Source of the DNA: Cristatella mucedo
Taxonomy: Eukaryota; Bryozoa; Phylactolaemata; Cristatellidae
Assembly (NCBI GenBank): GCA_009760855.2
Contig: WPIO01000024.1
Location: forward strand, 325,001-389,000
Direction of reading: 5' to 3'
Length of the DNA: 64,000 bases
A program made the position numbers and the translations under genes. The notes under the pieces are model-generated. The model saw nothing but the letters and a program-made list of their open reading frames with translations, searched no databases and had not been told where the DNA came from. This document shows positions 12,601 through 25,025 of this stretch, in pieces (position 1 is the stretch's first letter; each line of letters begins with the position of its first letter).

Positions 12601-15600
12601 AAGGTGGCTTGCAACATACCACAGCTCTACGGTGTGTGGTTGAAAATGTTGTGCTCCGTCCAACCCACGGCGAACCGAGCTCACAGCCGGAGATGTTCGG
12701 CTTTGGTACCGGGCATTTTGCCTGCCCTGGTCAGCAAGTCTGCCCTGTGTGCAGTTTGAACGCATGCGTTAGTCTATTCGCCGGCCGGCCTTACCCGTGT
12801 TAAACGACATGTCCGGTTTCTTTGTGAGGCTTAGCCTATTGCTGATGTGTACAATAAGTTGCACCTTGTTTAGTCGAAAATTAACACCTTTGTAACGATT
12901 TAACAATTGTAAAAAACATAAAAAATTTTGATAAAGTCTTCTAAATGCAGTTTGACTAAAAAGAAATGACTGAATCGGGCCTAGGCAGGCAGCTGAGGCC
13001 CCTACTGGGCTGTCATTGCGTTGCGTCCACTCCAGCAGTATTTTGCCGGGAGGGGCTCCGGACTTGATGTGGTTATCGTCCTTGCACCGAGTTTGGAATC
13101 GAGCCGCTCAGCGCTTAAGCAGCCGAACCCCTTGCATGCTGCCAGCCATCTTACTGGTTGTCTCCTCAGATGTCTCAGGTAGCCTGCCGTAGTGTGATGC
13201 CTCAAGTTCTTGCATCCGACCACTTTTATCCAGAAGTGGCTACTCACGGTGGACGCTGACCATTAGCCACAACACACTAGTATGGTGCCTTTAGTTTTGT
13301 GACCCAACTGCCACGATTCAGAAGCAACTTCTTTCGGTTTGAGCTGAACTGCGAGTAGTCAACAGGCTGTGGAATGCCAGCGCTAGCTATACGAGCTTGC
13401 CACTGTTGACCTGCATGTCTTCTGATTATTCCATGTGATACATTGCGTCATTTTGTGGCTGCTCAGTTTGAAGTTTTGGTGACAGCTCAGTTTGGTGGTG
13501 CGAATTTTCCTGCATACGATCCTGGTTATATTCTGTGTGCGGGACTGCCCATGCCCCTCATAGGATGGATGGCTGAGGCCATAACAAAGCGTAGCCAGGT
13601 GTGTATAGCTATGGATGACTGATGTGTGTGACTACGGATGACGTACACAGAAGCTCTACAGCCTGAAAGTACTGCTCTGCTGCCACCGCCTAGGCTTTGG
13701 TTGGTCCTTCCCTCTTCCCCCTCTCTCTCTGGTTGGTACTTCCACCCACCCTCCCTCCTCGTCGACGCAAGGGCAAAGACCGGCTGCTGCTGTCTCTTAC
13801 GCTTGTCTCCTAAGACTGCTTAGAAGCCTTTGTTTGAATAAAATTTGTTATACTGATGATGATAATAAGAATGATAATAATAATAAACATATATTTGCAT
13901 AGCACCTTAAGAGAACTCAATCTCTGTGTAGACTCTTTACACATATGCTGTAAAGGAAGAACGTCAACTGCAGCCTAATGAGAACATGCGCAGTGATGTC
14001 ACCACGCGTAAAAACTCAAAGGGCAATTGATACGGACCCAACAGATGCTGTAACAAGTGGGTTTTTAGGATCTTTTAAAATGTTGCCAAGTCAGGGGATG
14101 TAGTGACATCTGTCGGGAGTGAGAGCCAGGCTTTGAGAGCATATGAGCTGAAGGCACGGTCTCCGAATGATTTGAGGCCGGTTAGAGGAACGGCTAAACG
14201 ATGTGAGTCGGAAGATCAGGTTATATAATACGCTGCGACGTGCAGCATGATAAGGAAGTAGTTTGCATATATAGGCCGAAGCCAGAGAATGAAGGGACCT
14301 AAAAGTGAGCGACAGAACCTTGAAGTCGATACAGTGCTGCTGCTTGATGTGGATCCAGTGCAGGGCGGTGAGAAGTGGTGTACTGGTGCAATTTCAATAA
14401 TTGATGTTCACCAACTCACCATGTCGCTACACTCTACCAGTATATGATGAGCATTGTGCCGTATGGCTTCCAACAGTTGCAGGGTGATTGTTAAACCAGG
14501 GCGTGAAGCTCTAATGACTTCATGCATGGAAGTACTACCAGGCAGCGCTAGTAAGACTGCCATGTAAATTCATGTGGGTGGCCTTGTTGGCTTCTCTGCA
14601 GTGATGGGCTCAAACATCCGTGTATTTGCTCTTAGGCTCTTGCAGGTTCACTTCTGTAACAGTAACAATGCAAATAAGAATCATGGACTTGGACTTGTGG
14701 AATGCCCTATACAAACTAAATCTATTACTAGTCTCGTTATATAAGCTGGCAGTGGTCACCAGGTGTGACTTGAAGATGGATTGAGAGAACTGCTGCATGC
14801 AATGCATGCGGTTTTAGCAGTGCTGTCAATGTAATTTAGGTTTTGCGAACAGGCAACCAGTTCTGAAAATTAGCAACGATTGTTCTACCGTAGCTCACTT
14901 GAGCCAGGTTGGTGGATTATGCCCAGCCTGCCACTAACCACATTTGCATGCTGACCCTGTGCATGTCACCCCTAACCATATTATTCATTTCGTTTATTTT
15001 TTTCAAGCATGATTTTACTTACCATTCAATGGCATTTCACTTTACAGCAAATGTAAAGCACCTAGAGAGAGATTAAGTTCTCTGAGGGCGCTTTATCAAG
15101 TGAATTATTATTATTATTATTATTATCCTGCTGTGTGCACGCCACATTGTAGCCGGGCTTGGTTGACTGATTATTGTGTGTAACCGCTGCATTAAGCAGT
15201 TATCACACTTGCAAGGTCTGCGGTGACCCATGCATGGACATGCCAGACTGCAAGCGATTCATGCTGCAGCAGTTTATGCCTCTTGTCACCTGCTGTGCTG
15301 CAGGTCAGCATTTGTACACTGTGTAATATGACCTTCAACCGAGCATCTGCGGGGTCTGTTGTCAATGACCACTGCACTGGCCGACTGGTCATTAGCACAA
15401 GTGCTTAAGTCTCTGGTTATGATCAGGAACTTGCATTCCCAATAAGGATTTTTTTGTCTGACTACCCTATCTACCGGATTCCACAATATGTTACTTATTG
15501 GCAACATGTTCTGTGGCTAACCTGAGGAAGTAGAGTTGCTATTGTTAGGCTTAGACAAGTGGAGCAATCAAATTAGCTTGTCATGTTGAGAGTCGAATGA

Positions 15601-18600
15601 TATAGGGTCACCTTAGTGCTGGCAGTCTATTTGGGTAGAGTATTGTCTCTGTGTTGCACGTTTACTCACTCACGGGTGTGCATTGTGCACAAATCGATCT
15701 CCCATGCTTGTGCCCTGATGTAGAGACCTATTTGAGAGAGAGACAGAGACAGAGAGGGAGAGACAGACAGACAGAGGGAGAGAGACGGGGAGAGGTTGAG
15801 CAAGCTTGCTGACATCATGCTTTATGTTACCCACCTTCGGATTGTGACCTCACTTTCATTAGTGCCATAATGACGGTGTGCTGCAGATATCAAGGCATTG
15901 CTCGCATGGATACGTCAGCTTTGTTCCTGCTAAAAACTTGGATACTGTTTTTCTCAAGCCACTTTTCCTTTTTGTATGTGAAGGCTGCTTGTTGGACCAG
16001 CAAAGGTACTGACACACTGCTGTTCAGCACTCAGGATGCGCCCATTATATTCAGCATATGCTTTGCATATAGTCCTCTAGTCAACGATGGCCTGTGTGGC
16101 AGCGAGGCTGCAGCTGTCGTCATGGATCTCCGGGACATTGACCTTCCAGCACCGGTGTCAGAAAGGTGAATGGATGTGTTTGCATTTTAGTGGCAGTGTA
16201 CCGGCTGCTGACCTTATTAGTACTCTACGCTATTCTGTTCTCTTGTTACTCAAGAATGCAAATACTTGAAATGTGGTCGTATGAGAGGGTGCTTCGGACA
16301 GCATGCTATATGAGACAGTGCATTAGAGGAATGTTGACGCAGAACCACGATTGTGCTTCTGAGCATTGCTGGTCCTCATGTCTTGCTGTGGCACTCGGTG
16401 TCAGCTGTGGCAATCAGCTCAAGAAGATGAGCGTTGGTGCACCTTTCTGTTCGTTTGTTGATATGTTGTCCTTGCATTGTCGTGCATGCTCGATGGACGA
16501 CATGCAGCAGCTGCTTGGAAATGTTGAGGCCGGCTGCTGGATGGCACTCCCTTGTGCTGCCATGATGCACGAAATGATGTCAGCCTCTGGCGTTGCCTCG
16601 CACTTGTATTTGCTACGAGCATGCCCGAGAGGCTGCCGATGCCCACACCAGCACCCTGCCTTTGGTCGAGGCAGCAGAGCCCGTCTTCTGCTCATCACCC
16701 CATCACCTCCATGCTCTCAGTTCCTAGCAGGCTGTGCCACGTGACTCCTGTTTCTCTGCAGTGCTGCTATCCGTGTTGCTATTCTGGTTGTCTTCTCTCA
16801 GCACCCGCAGTCGCCTCGACCGTCCAGGCTCGCTTTTGTCCTGTACAGGCTTGCCGGGAGCATCCAACTGTCGAAGCTCTGACGATTATGGGAATTATGA
16901 TCACCCTAGGTCCGTCGCTGCCACCACTGTCCAACTGCATCATGGTAGGGAATTCGACCATTAGGAATGGTCACTAGGAAAGGGAGAGAAAGTGTGTGTG
17001 GCCCATCACATAACGGCACTGCAAGTCCATTGCATTCATGTGCCCGAGCCTTCCTGAGTCTTCGGCCGCAGGGCTGACTTGTAGTGTGACATGTAATTAG
17101 AACGCAGCCCGTCTTGCCACTCTTTCTCTCGTGCGCTATTTGCAAGTGGGGAATTTGCTTGTCACGACCATTCCTGCTCGATCTTTAGCCTTCACTCATA
17201 TGTGCATCCCCTTCAAAGCACCTGCGTCTAACAGTTCGTTGCAAAGGTGCGCGCACGTGTACAGAAGGTGGCCAATGTGCCCTGGACCTGCCTTGACTGG
17301 CCTGTCCGACAACATACCCCTTCACCTTCCCATGATTGAATGTCAAGCTTTGATACCTCCTTGGCTTGAGCCTTGCTGTGCATACACGTGCAAGGATTTG
17401 CACCATCGTTTCCTGCCCAGCGCTGTGTGCGCCGTTTGGTGTCCCATTAGCCGATCGTCCATGCGGTCGTTGTTACTCCTCCTAGCTGCAGTGTTGAGTT
17501 TGAATCGACCTCGGGTCCCTAGCCGTTTGCCTGCCATCTCTGCACAATGTTTTTGTCAGCATCTGCTGCTGTCGACGAAAGCTAGTGTTAGAAGGTGCCA
17601 GCGGCTCCATGATCTCCGTTTTCTCTTGTATTCAGGCTGGTGGGCTGTCAATTCGGCATACACTACATGGCGTGGGACTGCAACGAGGGATACATGGCTG
17701 CACTGTTGACAGGTACGAAAGATTAGTAGTAGCGTAGCCGGGCCCTTGCCCTGCCTGTGTCCCAGCCAATCGTTCTCACCATAGGGAGCTGGCTCATGGT
17801 ATAGCCCACCATATGGCCTACTACACGTGGCATGTTGCATGTGCTAGAGTGCCAATCGTTCTCGAAGAGACTTGTGTCTTTTTCTACTTCCCTGATCACA
17901 AGTACAGTGCGTCCTTATCATGGCTACTGCTGCTGCTGCTCGGCATTACTGGGTTGCTGCGCTATGCAACGATAAGCTTTCTACTCCACTCCGCTCTGTA
18001 GGTGAAGACTGCCAAGGCGATATTGTCATATTTAGATCGAGGACAAGTTCAGCAATTGAACTGACTGTGTGGTAAGTGGGCATGTTGGCATTCAACTAGC
18101 CAGAACAACTGGTAGCTATCAATTTACACTCGTAGTGACTCGCAATTATCGTCAGAGCCACGGGACAGAAATAAGTTGTCATCTGCTCAATAGCTATGTT
18201 GAATTCATGTAATCCCGTTCTTTGAAAAATTATTTGATAATATATGCCTGCCAGTCATACTGAATCATGTGGTAGTATGCTTTAACTGCCATAATATAAG
18301 AATAATATAATTCGTTTGTATAGAAACCTACGAGAACATAATCACTATTCAGGTGTTTCACATACGTCTGAGGTTTGAGTCCACGATCTCTGCCATCAAA
18401 CACATTCACCTTCGTCGTTGAGGTACTCCACTGGGTCAAACTAGCGCAGTGATGACATGAAGTATGTAGAGGACAGAAGTTGCCACATCACAAATCAGGG
18501 ACATTTGGCATAGCTTGACATCGAACCATTTCCTGACTTGAGACATTCGAAGAGAGCTAAAAACCCACCTGCCCCTCGAAGCCTTAGCTCTGTCCGAACG

Positions 18601-20902
18601 AATTGTCCTGTCTGAGGGTATGTTTGGAGATTGTGCTTATCACGACTAACCAGTTGACATGATTCCTTTTCAGCATGTACTAGTCGTGTCCTTTTTGGAT
18701 GCTATGCTATTGGAATGCTTTATTATTAATATAAGTAGTGTTACTCTTGCTCGCAGTCGAGAAGGATGGGCCACCTCCAATTGAGCTATCGTGCCTCGTG
18801 AAAGACTGTGCCTATGGGACCCGTGTCTTAGGTCTTTGTTTTGACCTGGTTTGCGGTCATGCACGATGCTGGCTGTTCTGTCCGGCCGTAGCCTCCATGT
18901 GATGATATAGAGCTAGATCATTCACCTGTAGCACTAGTGCTCGGGAATTCGTAACTGCATCATGCTTGCCTGGCCCTTGCCAGCAGCTAATTAGAAGACG
19001 TGTCTCGTGCGAAGGCTTTGCTTGCTACTTACACCGGGTCGGGAAGTGAGCCATCTACCACAGCACTGATAGAAAAAAGCGTGCCTGTCAGCAAGAACTT
19101 CCATAACACGGCTAAGAAAAAATTGCACATGCCCTTTAAAGAAGAGCACGAAAAAGAAGCACACAAGTGAAGCAAATCCAAATCTTGCAAGCAAAAAATG
19201 CCTTTATGCAATTTTGTATTTTGCCTGCTGCATTCTGCACTATCTCTTCGTTTGTTTTTACTTGCCACTCTGTGTTGCTCTGCACTGACACGTGCTGCCG
19301 ATTTTCGTTGCCAGCTCTCTGACATCCAGTCGTACGCCAGACTTATGTGGCAGGTTGCCCTGTAAGCCGTATTGGCTCAAGGCTTCTGCTGTGTCAGTAT
19401 TTAGTACTGTACTAACGTCAATTGCTTTGCCTGGCCACGGTCATTTAGTCTCGAACTTACTTGTAAAACGTTTGGGTGGACCTGTTGCTGGAGCGTGCAT
19501 GCATCTCTGGGTGGGGGTGGAGGCTACACTGCTGCTGCAGCCACTGCCGCTGTCGCTGCCAAAAAACTGTTTTTACAGGCCTACCGCCTGCCAAATGCAT
19601 GGTCAAATAAAACGTTGTTCTGTAAAATGTGAATATGGCCATTTAGGGTTGTGCATACCTGTACACGTTGAGGAGGCACTACTTTGCCATAATGCTTCGA
19701 ACACCGCATTATTTTGATTCCAGTGGTTTAGTCAGCAAGATTGCACACATAGGGATACCTGCGCTAGTGCTGAGGCATTATGGGCATTAGTATGCCCTCT
19801 TCTAGGCGTTTCAGTTCTGTCGTAGTTTGTGCAGCTTGTCTGTAATTGATGTCGAATCCAGCATCGATCTAAGGATGTCTCTTTTTTCATTTTCTTTCAG
19901 TGGTTTCATCCTAGGCTGCAGAAAATGCTATGCCCAGTCTATCAATCTTGACAAGCAAACGTCGACGGGAGCAATCCTTACCATTGTGAGTGGTCGGCCG
20001 AAGCTGTTAATTACCTAGATGCTGCCTCATTTAGTTTGCGTTTTCTATTGGCAGTACTTGATATTTTTAAATCTTTTTTTTTGCTCACCTGACATAGCTG
20101 CCGTGACCTGTAAACTTCTCATCTGGAGCCTTTACCCACTGGCCCAGATGCTTGGCAGCCTGTTTATTATTGGCTGCCGACTGATGCTAGCGAGCGCGAG
20201 TAAGCAGGCTGAGCCATGCAGCAACAACCATCGATGACTAAAGACGGGGATGGCCGGCATTCGCCCTGTCCTACTGATACACAGTCGTGCTCACCGGTTG
20301 ATGCTCATTTAATTAAAAGCAACACAAAATTAGCTTTGGGGCAGCATTAGTGCTGTGCGAAGCTTTGTTCCGAGAGGCATCTCTTGTCCTCGCCCCCCCA
20401 AAGCTTAACTTACTCCATGCCCGGGGTACTACCTGCGGTCTTTGACTGCCGATTTTGCACCTGCAAATCTAGCGGTGTGTGTCTGCTGCTTAAGTGAATC
20501 CATCTTTCATCTCCTTGCGGGTAATCGTCCGTTTTGGCACCGCTTTGAGCATGCATAATGGGCGCTCAGCATTTCGTACTTGCATGTGCGTGGGTGCTCA
20601 ATATGTTGCAAAGAGGCTTCGGTGCGCCAGCGTGCGTTCGAGCTTGATGTTTAAAACAGCCGTCGGTTCCCGGTTCCTCGTTGGTCACCGATCGACCCTG
20701 CTGGAATTGGTTGCTATGCAATGTTCGACCATCCATTCGTCAGTCATTGGTGGCAGCTCGCTTTCCGTTTTAGGGCTGGTCGTCAGGTCATGTCGGCTAT
20801 GTGCCCATCAGTGCATTTTCGTCTGCTTTGGCTAGAGATACTGTTTTTGTTACTGGCCAACAAGGCGCCTCGAAGACCCCACCGCTGCTGTTCTCTTTAT
20901 GA
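3360..20902 (+). CDS. AAAS: Aladin, WD-repeat nucleoporin (13 exons found, 5' exon missing)
   Basis: Aladin is a WD-repeat protein of the nuclear pore complex, anchored by NDC1; this role is known from the family. Exons: 3360-3487, 5972-6030, 8681-8778, 10508-10551, 10733-10894, 11056-11139, 11391-11514, 12141-12265, 12367-12427, 15984-16165, 17636-17712, 19901-19985, 20774-20902. Every junction is AG/GT and, apart from the 17712/19901 step, phases agree. Landmarks matching vertebrate aladin with no gaps include ALAWHPHATKLAVAF, SASTLAVACTNGVFLW, SIAWAPDGSG, RVWDTRTWMCEKW and GWSSGHVGYVPI, ending at TGA 20900-20902. About 452 residues are recovered against 546 in human. The roughly 45-residue N-terminus and about 30 residues between exons 17712 and 19901 were not found. 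The early exons (3360, 5972, 8681) diverge more but their phases join cleanly. Acceptor 3371 is an alternative for the first listed exon. Confidence 0.92.
5608..5778 (+). mobile_element. SINE-A copy (tRNA-headed)
   Basis: Box A-like head (GCCCAGAAGGTAAGGTGCTC), box B GGTTCAAATCC at 5659-5670, then the family body GCGATCCTGTATTACC, AAGGCTCGTCTGCC and the end AGGCTGCTAAATCAGCTAAT with a T tract. It sits in the AAAS intron between 3487 and 5972, ending 194 bases before the exon. Confidence 0.75.
6978..7720 (-). mobile_element. Degraded LINE-1 3' end
   Basis: AATAATAATAAA tail complement and hairpin (7012-7070), then weak matches to the LINE-1 body further on (GTACGAACTGAAGGTC near 7422). Intronic in AAAS (6030-8681). 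Confidence 0.55.
8225..8535 (-). mobile_element. LINE-1 body fragment joined to an oppositely oriented tail
   Basis: 8240-8460 reads as LINE-1 reverse-transcriptase C-terminus in reverse. 8466-8535 reads as the right half of the LINE-1 hairpin and ATT tail in the forward direction. The junction implies an inversion or 5' inversion (twin priming) event. Confidence 0.55.
9600..9703 (+). repeat. CA/TA microsatellite
   Basis: Interrupted CACACA/TATATG stretch with a pure (CA)n core at 9672-9699, in the AAAS intron 8778-10508. Confidence 0.9.
9890..10035 (+). mobile_element. SINE-B copy
   Basis: tRNA-like head (TTTGGCCCAGTAGTTAAGG, TGCTCGCCTCGAG), second promoter block TGGGCTCGAGCCCCG, then a 3' half nearly identical to the LINE-1 hairpin (GTGAAGCGCTTGAAC ... 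AGTTCTCTTAAGGCGTTATAC) and an A/T tail. Confidence 0.75.
10208..10368 (-). mobile_element. SINE-A copy
   Basis: Reverse complement of the SINE-A body: box B complement GTACTCGAACCCACGACC at 10303-10320, family end TTAGCTGATTTAACAGCC at 10210. It ends about 140 bases before the AAAS exon at 10508. A tRNA-like box A remnant (TAGCTCAATTGGCTGAGCA) follows at 10385. Confidence 0.75.
11710..11925 (+). mobile_element. Degenerate SINE-A copy with an inserted ACAACA array
   Basis: Head GCTCATGGTTAAGGTGCTAGC, box B GGGATCGAGACTC, then an ACAACATACA-type array (11810-11865) not present in other copies, and the family 3' end. AAAS intron 11514-12141. Confidence 0.5.
13845..14365 (-). mobile_element. LINE-1 3' end, 5'-truncated
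   Basis: ATAATAATAATAA tail complement, hairpin at 13903-13945, then reverse-oriented UTR and RT C-terminal region with the CGGTCTCCGAATGATTTGAGG landmark. Lies in the largest AAAS intron (12427-15984). Confidence 0.7.
14925..15128 (+). mobile_element. LINE-1 3' UTR and tail
   Basis: CTGCCACTAACCACATTTGC and CATGTCACCCCTAACCAT UTR blocks, hairpin at 15056-15097, then a pure (ATT)n tail, the best-preserved tail in the window. Same AAAS intron as the previous copy. Confidence 0.8.
15725..15800 (+). repeat. GA-rich tract
   Basis: GAGAGAGACAGAGACAGAGAGGGAGAGACAGACAG-type purine tract about 190 bases upstream of the AAAS exon at 15984. Confidence 0.85.
18300..18448 (-). mobile_element. SINE-B copy
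   Basis: Reverse of the family: the LINE-like 3' half (ACGAGAACATAATCACTATTC) is first, then GAGTCCACGATCTCTGCC and CTTCGTCGTTGAGGTAC, and the head complement CACTGGGTCAAAC. AAAS intron 17712-19901. Confidence 0.6.
18715..18800 (-). mobile_element. tRNA-like head with ATT tail (SINE fragment)
   Basis: Minus-strand CACGATAGCTCAATTGGAGG is a box A-containing tRNA 5' half, followed by about 40 bases and a TTATTATTAAT tail. There is no 3' half, so it is not a functional tRNA. Confidence 0.45.
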
Positions 20903-21002
20903 ACACATTGAATGGCAAAGACTTCGTGTGGTTCCGGGAGCAACGCTTAGCAGTCAGGGAATTACATCGCCTTTCTGGAACCTAATGTAACCATGATACA
21001 TT

Positions 21003-21008
21003 ATTAAA
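21003..21008 (+). terminator. ATTAAA polyadenylation signal of AAAS
   Basis: An ATTAAA hexamer, the commonest variant poly(A) signal, lies 101 bases after the AAAS stop. No AATAAA is closer. The AAAS 3' UTR would then be about 120 nt and end just before the LINE-1 copy that starts near 21130. Confidence 0.4.
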
Positions 21009-21129
21009 TAATTGCTCACTCACTCTTAATTGCTGCCATAGCTAATGCTTTAAACTTTCACAGTGCAGCCGATATATACTGAAATGTTATTCTGATTGTT
21101 ATTTGACCATAGCTCGTAAGAAATTACGT

Positions 21130-24100
21130 GCCTGTTGACATATAAATGCTTATCGCTTCGGGCTGCTGGGTCTCCCACGCCGGCGGATGCCTTAGTTATG
21201 CCGGCGGCTAGTAACCTGCATGTTAGTTATGATCGCCAGCCGCTGTTGTCACTTCGTCATCGTAGATCAAATGCATTCCTAGATATCAATGCTGTTGCTA
21301 AGATTCGTGAACTATGCATTAACAAAAGAAAAGCACTCCGGAGCCACTGTGGTGGCCGGAACCGCCAGTTAGATGCCACTCGTTGGGCGGGAACGTCGAG
21401 CTCAGTACCTGCTCGTTAGGTATTCCTAGGCATGTCCCAAACCGCTCAGCACGCTCCCCCACATGCATCACTGTGAATCTGTCACTTAGTGGTCATCAGG
21501 CCTGTTATAACTCTATCAGCCCGACTTAATGCTTGCCTTTGGAATCCTCGCTCAATGTGCAATAAGCCTCTGGTAATAAGCGACCTTATTTCTGAAAATG
21601 GTCTCGACCTGCTTGCCCTAACTGAAACTTGGCTAAAATTGGTAAACTGTCCTGCAATTAAAGATGCTACCGCGACTGGTTTTTCATTCTTTCACACCCC
21701 TAGATCAGTCAAAACTGGAGGTGGAGTTGCTGCTATCGTGTGCTCGAAATTCAACTTATTTATATGGTATTTGCAGTACCCTCGAAGCAGTCTTTGATTG
21801 TCTTGGTCTCACCCGAAAACAAGCTACCGATGGTGGCTGTAGTCTATCGCCCACCAGGTACCAAATCCTCCTTTATCTCATATTTCTCCGATCTCATTTC
21901 GATTCTGTGTGCAAGAAATTGATCCTTCTCGTCATGGGTGATTTCAACATTCACTTTGATAACTTATCTGATGCCTTCAGCACTGAGTTTCGTGCATTGA
22001 CTGACTCATTGTCTATTGAGGCTTATGTGCACAGCCTTACTCACATCGAGGGTCATACACTCGACCAAATTTTCTCATGCAACCAATTTGTCATCAACTA
22101 TTACCAAATCCTGCTTATCTGAGCGCATGCAGATCGCATTTAATCTTCAGTATGTGCCTGCCTCCTCCTCCTCTAAAATCATCTGTCAATCGCGAAATCT
22201 CAAGACCCTTGACATTAATGCTGTGCTTGCGAGAATATCTGCCTCGCCTCAGCTGCTACGATCTGTCATCATTCATAGATAGCTACAACACGGTACTGGC
22301 TGACAGGCTCGACGAGTTTGCACCTCTGACTAAGTGTACTATGCGCCCTCGCCCAGACGACCTATGGTTTACCACAGACATTAAACTAGCTAGGTCTACT
22401 AAGCACAAGCTTGAGAAAACATACAAAAGATCAGGACTAACTGCCCATTGACAGGTGTACGAGAATTACTGTAGGTCGTACCAATCGATCCTAGCAAAGG
22501 CCAAGTCTAGCCTCTATAAAAACATTGTTGAATCACAGATGCACAATCCAAAAATGCTAATGTCGACGATGAACCATTTCCTCAATCGCTCCCAGATTAG
22601 CTCCTTTCCTGATGATTCTTGTGATGATCTAGCCGATCGCTTCTGTAGATTCTTTGTCCAAAATATAGACAAGATCAGGGAATCCATCCCTGCGATGGCA
22701 GCATTATCCCTAGAATGCTGTCCCTCGATACCTGGCTGCACCTCAATGTCTACATTTAAGCAGGTCACTAGTGATCTCATCCTGAAGTTCATATCCCAAT
22801 CAAAGAAGACACCAAGTCCTTTGGACCCTATTCCCACTGTCCTGCTCCTACGTTGCATTGATCGGCTGCTGCCATGCATAACAGCATTAATATGTCATTA
22901 CCCTCAGGTCATGTCCCAGCACCTTTCGAAAAAGCTGTAGTCAGGCCACTTCTCAAGAAAGCGACACTAAACCAGGAGAACTTGAGCAACTGCCGCCCAG
23001 TCTCCCTTCTACCATTCCTATTATGGACACACTGGAACGAGTCGTGGCAGACCAGCTGAACTCGTACATTGACACTTCAAACCTTGCTAGTAAGTTCCAG
23101 TCTGGCTTTAGAGCTAATCACTCCACAGAATCAGTATTGCCTGTGGTGTACAACGACCTACTTAGGAATGCAGACATGGGTAGAGTGTCTCTGCTTATTT
23201 TGCTCGATCTTTTTGCAGCTTTTGATACTATCGATCACCAAGTTCTTCTAGAGCGCCTCTCATCTCGCCTGGGCATCACTGGCACTACATTGCAACGGCT
23301 AAGGTCCTATCTCAGTGGGAAACTCCAGAGTATTGACGTGAATGGACAAAGATCATCCGAGGTACCTCTAAAATATGGGGTACCTCAGGGCTCCGTGCTA
23401 GGTCCGGTTCTTTTCACGGTTTACACTTTCCCTCTTGCCGATTTGATTGCCAAGCACAATCTAGGCTTTTACTTCTATGCGGATGACACTCAGTTATGCC
23501 TTTGCTTTGAACCTTCCCAGCTTTCGAGCACGTCGAATTCTGTCAACTCACTTGCTGCATGTATTGATGACATTCACACATGGATGGCAGCAAATTTTCT
23601 TAAATTAATTGATGATGAAATTAACTTACTAGTTATGGGCAAATCAAGTGTGATTCAGAAATTCGAAAGGCTGACGCTCAAAATCGGCTCTTCCAGCATA
23701 TTTCCTGTTGAATCTGCACGAAACATAAGTGTCGTGTTCCAAAGTGACCTTCCATTAGACAACCTCATCATTACCGCAGTCATGTCTGCCTACTTTCAGC
23801 CACATAACATTGCTTAAACTCGGGCTTGTTTAGATAAGGATACCACGTCTAAGTTGGTCCATGCATTTGTGACATCCCGTCTTGACTTCTGCAAGTGATT
23901 GCTTGCTGGTCTACCAGCCTTTGCAATCAGGCTCTTACAGCTGGAGCAAAACTCTGAAGCTAGGCTTGTCTGTCGTGGGTATCGAAGTTGCCACATCACA
24001 CCACTTCTCGCCGATCTGCACTGGCTACCAGTCAAGCAACGGATCGAGTTTAAGGTTTTGTCGCTCACTTTTAGGTTCCTTCATTCTTTGGCTCCAGCCT

Positions 24101-24570
24101 ATCTCTCAGATCTACTCCCCCCATCAGGCCAAGCATCGTACCACTCGCTTTTCGGAATCCAACAGTCTAGAAATACCTCGTACAAACCTTAAATCCTTTG
24201 GAAACCGTGCATTTAGTTCGTATGCCCCCAAAGCTCGGTACTCAGTCCCGACTTGCGTCAGAACATCCCCTGACTTGACCACATTTAAAAATAACTTAAA
24301 ATCCACCTCTTTAGGACAGCATTTAATGGGTCCCTGTGATTCGTTCTTTATGTGCTTATGTGTGCTGACACTGCATGCTGCCACTAACCTCACTTGCATG
24401 TTGACCCTGTACATGTCACCCCTAACCATGTTATTCATTTTGTTTATCAAGCATGATATTACTCACCATTCAATCGCGTTTCCCTTTGCAGCAAATGTAA
24501 AGCACCTAGAAAGAGCGTGAGTTCTCTGAGGATGCTTTATCAAGTGTATTATTATTGTTATTAGAAATGT
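21130..24570 (+). mobile_element. L2/CR1-type LINE (LINE-1), near full length, dead
   Basis: A non-LTR retrotransposon. The apurinic-type endonuclease start is seen at 21530-21640 (WNPRSMCNKPLVISDL, LALTETWL) and the MGDFNIH motif at 21935. The reverse transcriptase runs 22455-24190, with [34 protein letters not shown] and an intact YADD box at 23476-23487. The C-terminal L2 block follows (HITPLLADLHWLPVKQRIEFK, AYLSDLL). The frame is broken at about 21750, 22120, 22450, 22930, 23815 and 23897. The 3' UTR, hairpin (24499-24538) and ATT tail end it. It starts 230 bases after the AAAS stop. Confidence 0.9.
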
Positions 24571-25025
24571 TTACCGCCTGTACCAGCAGATTCGTCATGA
24601 GTGTAGTTTGCGAGGTTCGAACGAAATGCCATTAACGCTCAGCAGTTTCTCAATGTAGCAGCTAGTTTGATCGTGAAGTCCAACAATTTAGCCGCATCCT
24701 TTACTAAAAGAGTGACAGTTGCTGCAGGCGATCATTGAACTGAAAGAAAAATCTTTACTGACTTGCTTAAAAACTACTATTCAGCTTCCGTCTTGACTCC
24801 TTCGTACAGAGCTGGTCGACTGCAGCAACGTCGACCTCCTTGTGCTCTCAGGTCTGCTCAGGACAGATTAGCTGTATCTTTTAAAGTCTGTTAGTCCTAG
24901 ATGCCTTATTTTGCCGGCCCTGGAATGTGGAATGCATTTCCTTAATTCTATGTAAAATGCCTAGAAAGAGATTGAGTTCGCAGAGGGTGCTATAAATTTA
25001 TTTTTATTATTTGTTAATGAGGCGA

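Noticed and set aside
16166-16744. 192-codon plus-strand frame inside AAAS
   Set aside because: It begins in the donor of exon 15984-16165 and has no homology; it is an intron read-through.
17131-17709. 192-codon plus-strand frame overlapping the AAAS exon at 17636
   Set aside because: Only the last 25 codons lie within the exon and in a different frame from aladin; the rest is intron.
18759-18800. Possible missing AAAS exon after acceptor GCAG at 18758 (reads VEKDGPPPIELSC)
   Set aside because: The same bases in reverse are a tRNA-like box A head, and the donor phase does not lead into the exon at 19901.
19318-19371. Possible AAAS exon reading SSRTPDLCGRLPC
   Set aside because: The RTP..LPC pattern is suggestive of aladin, but neither end phase matches exon 17712 nor exon 19901.
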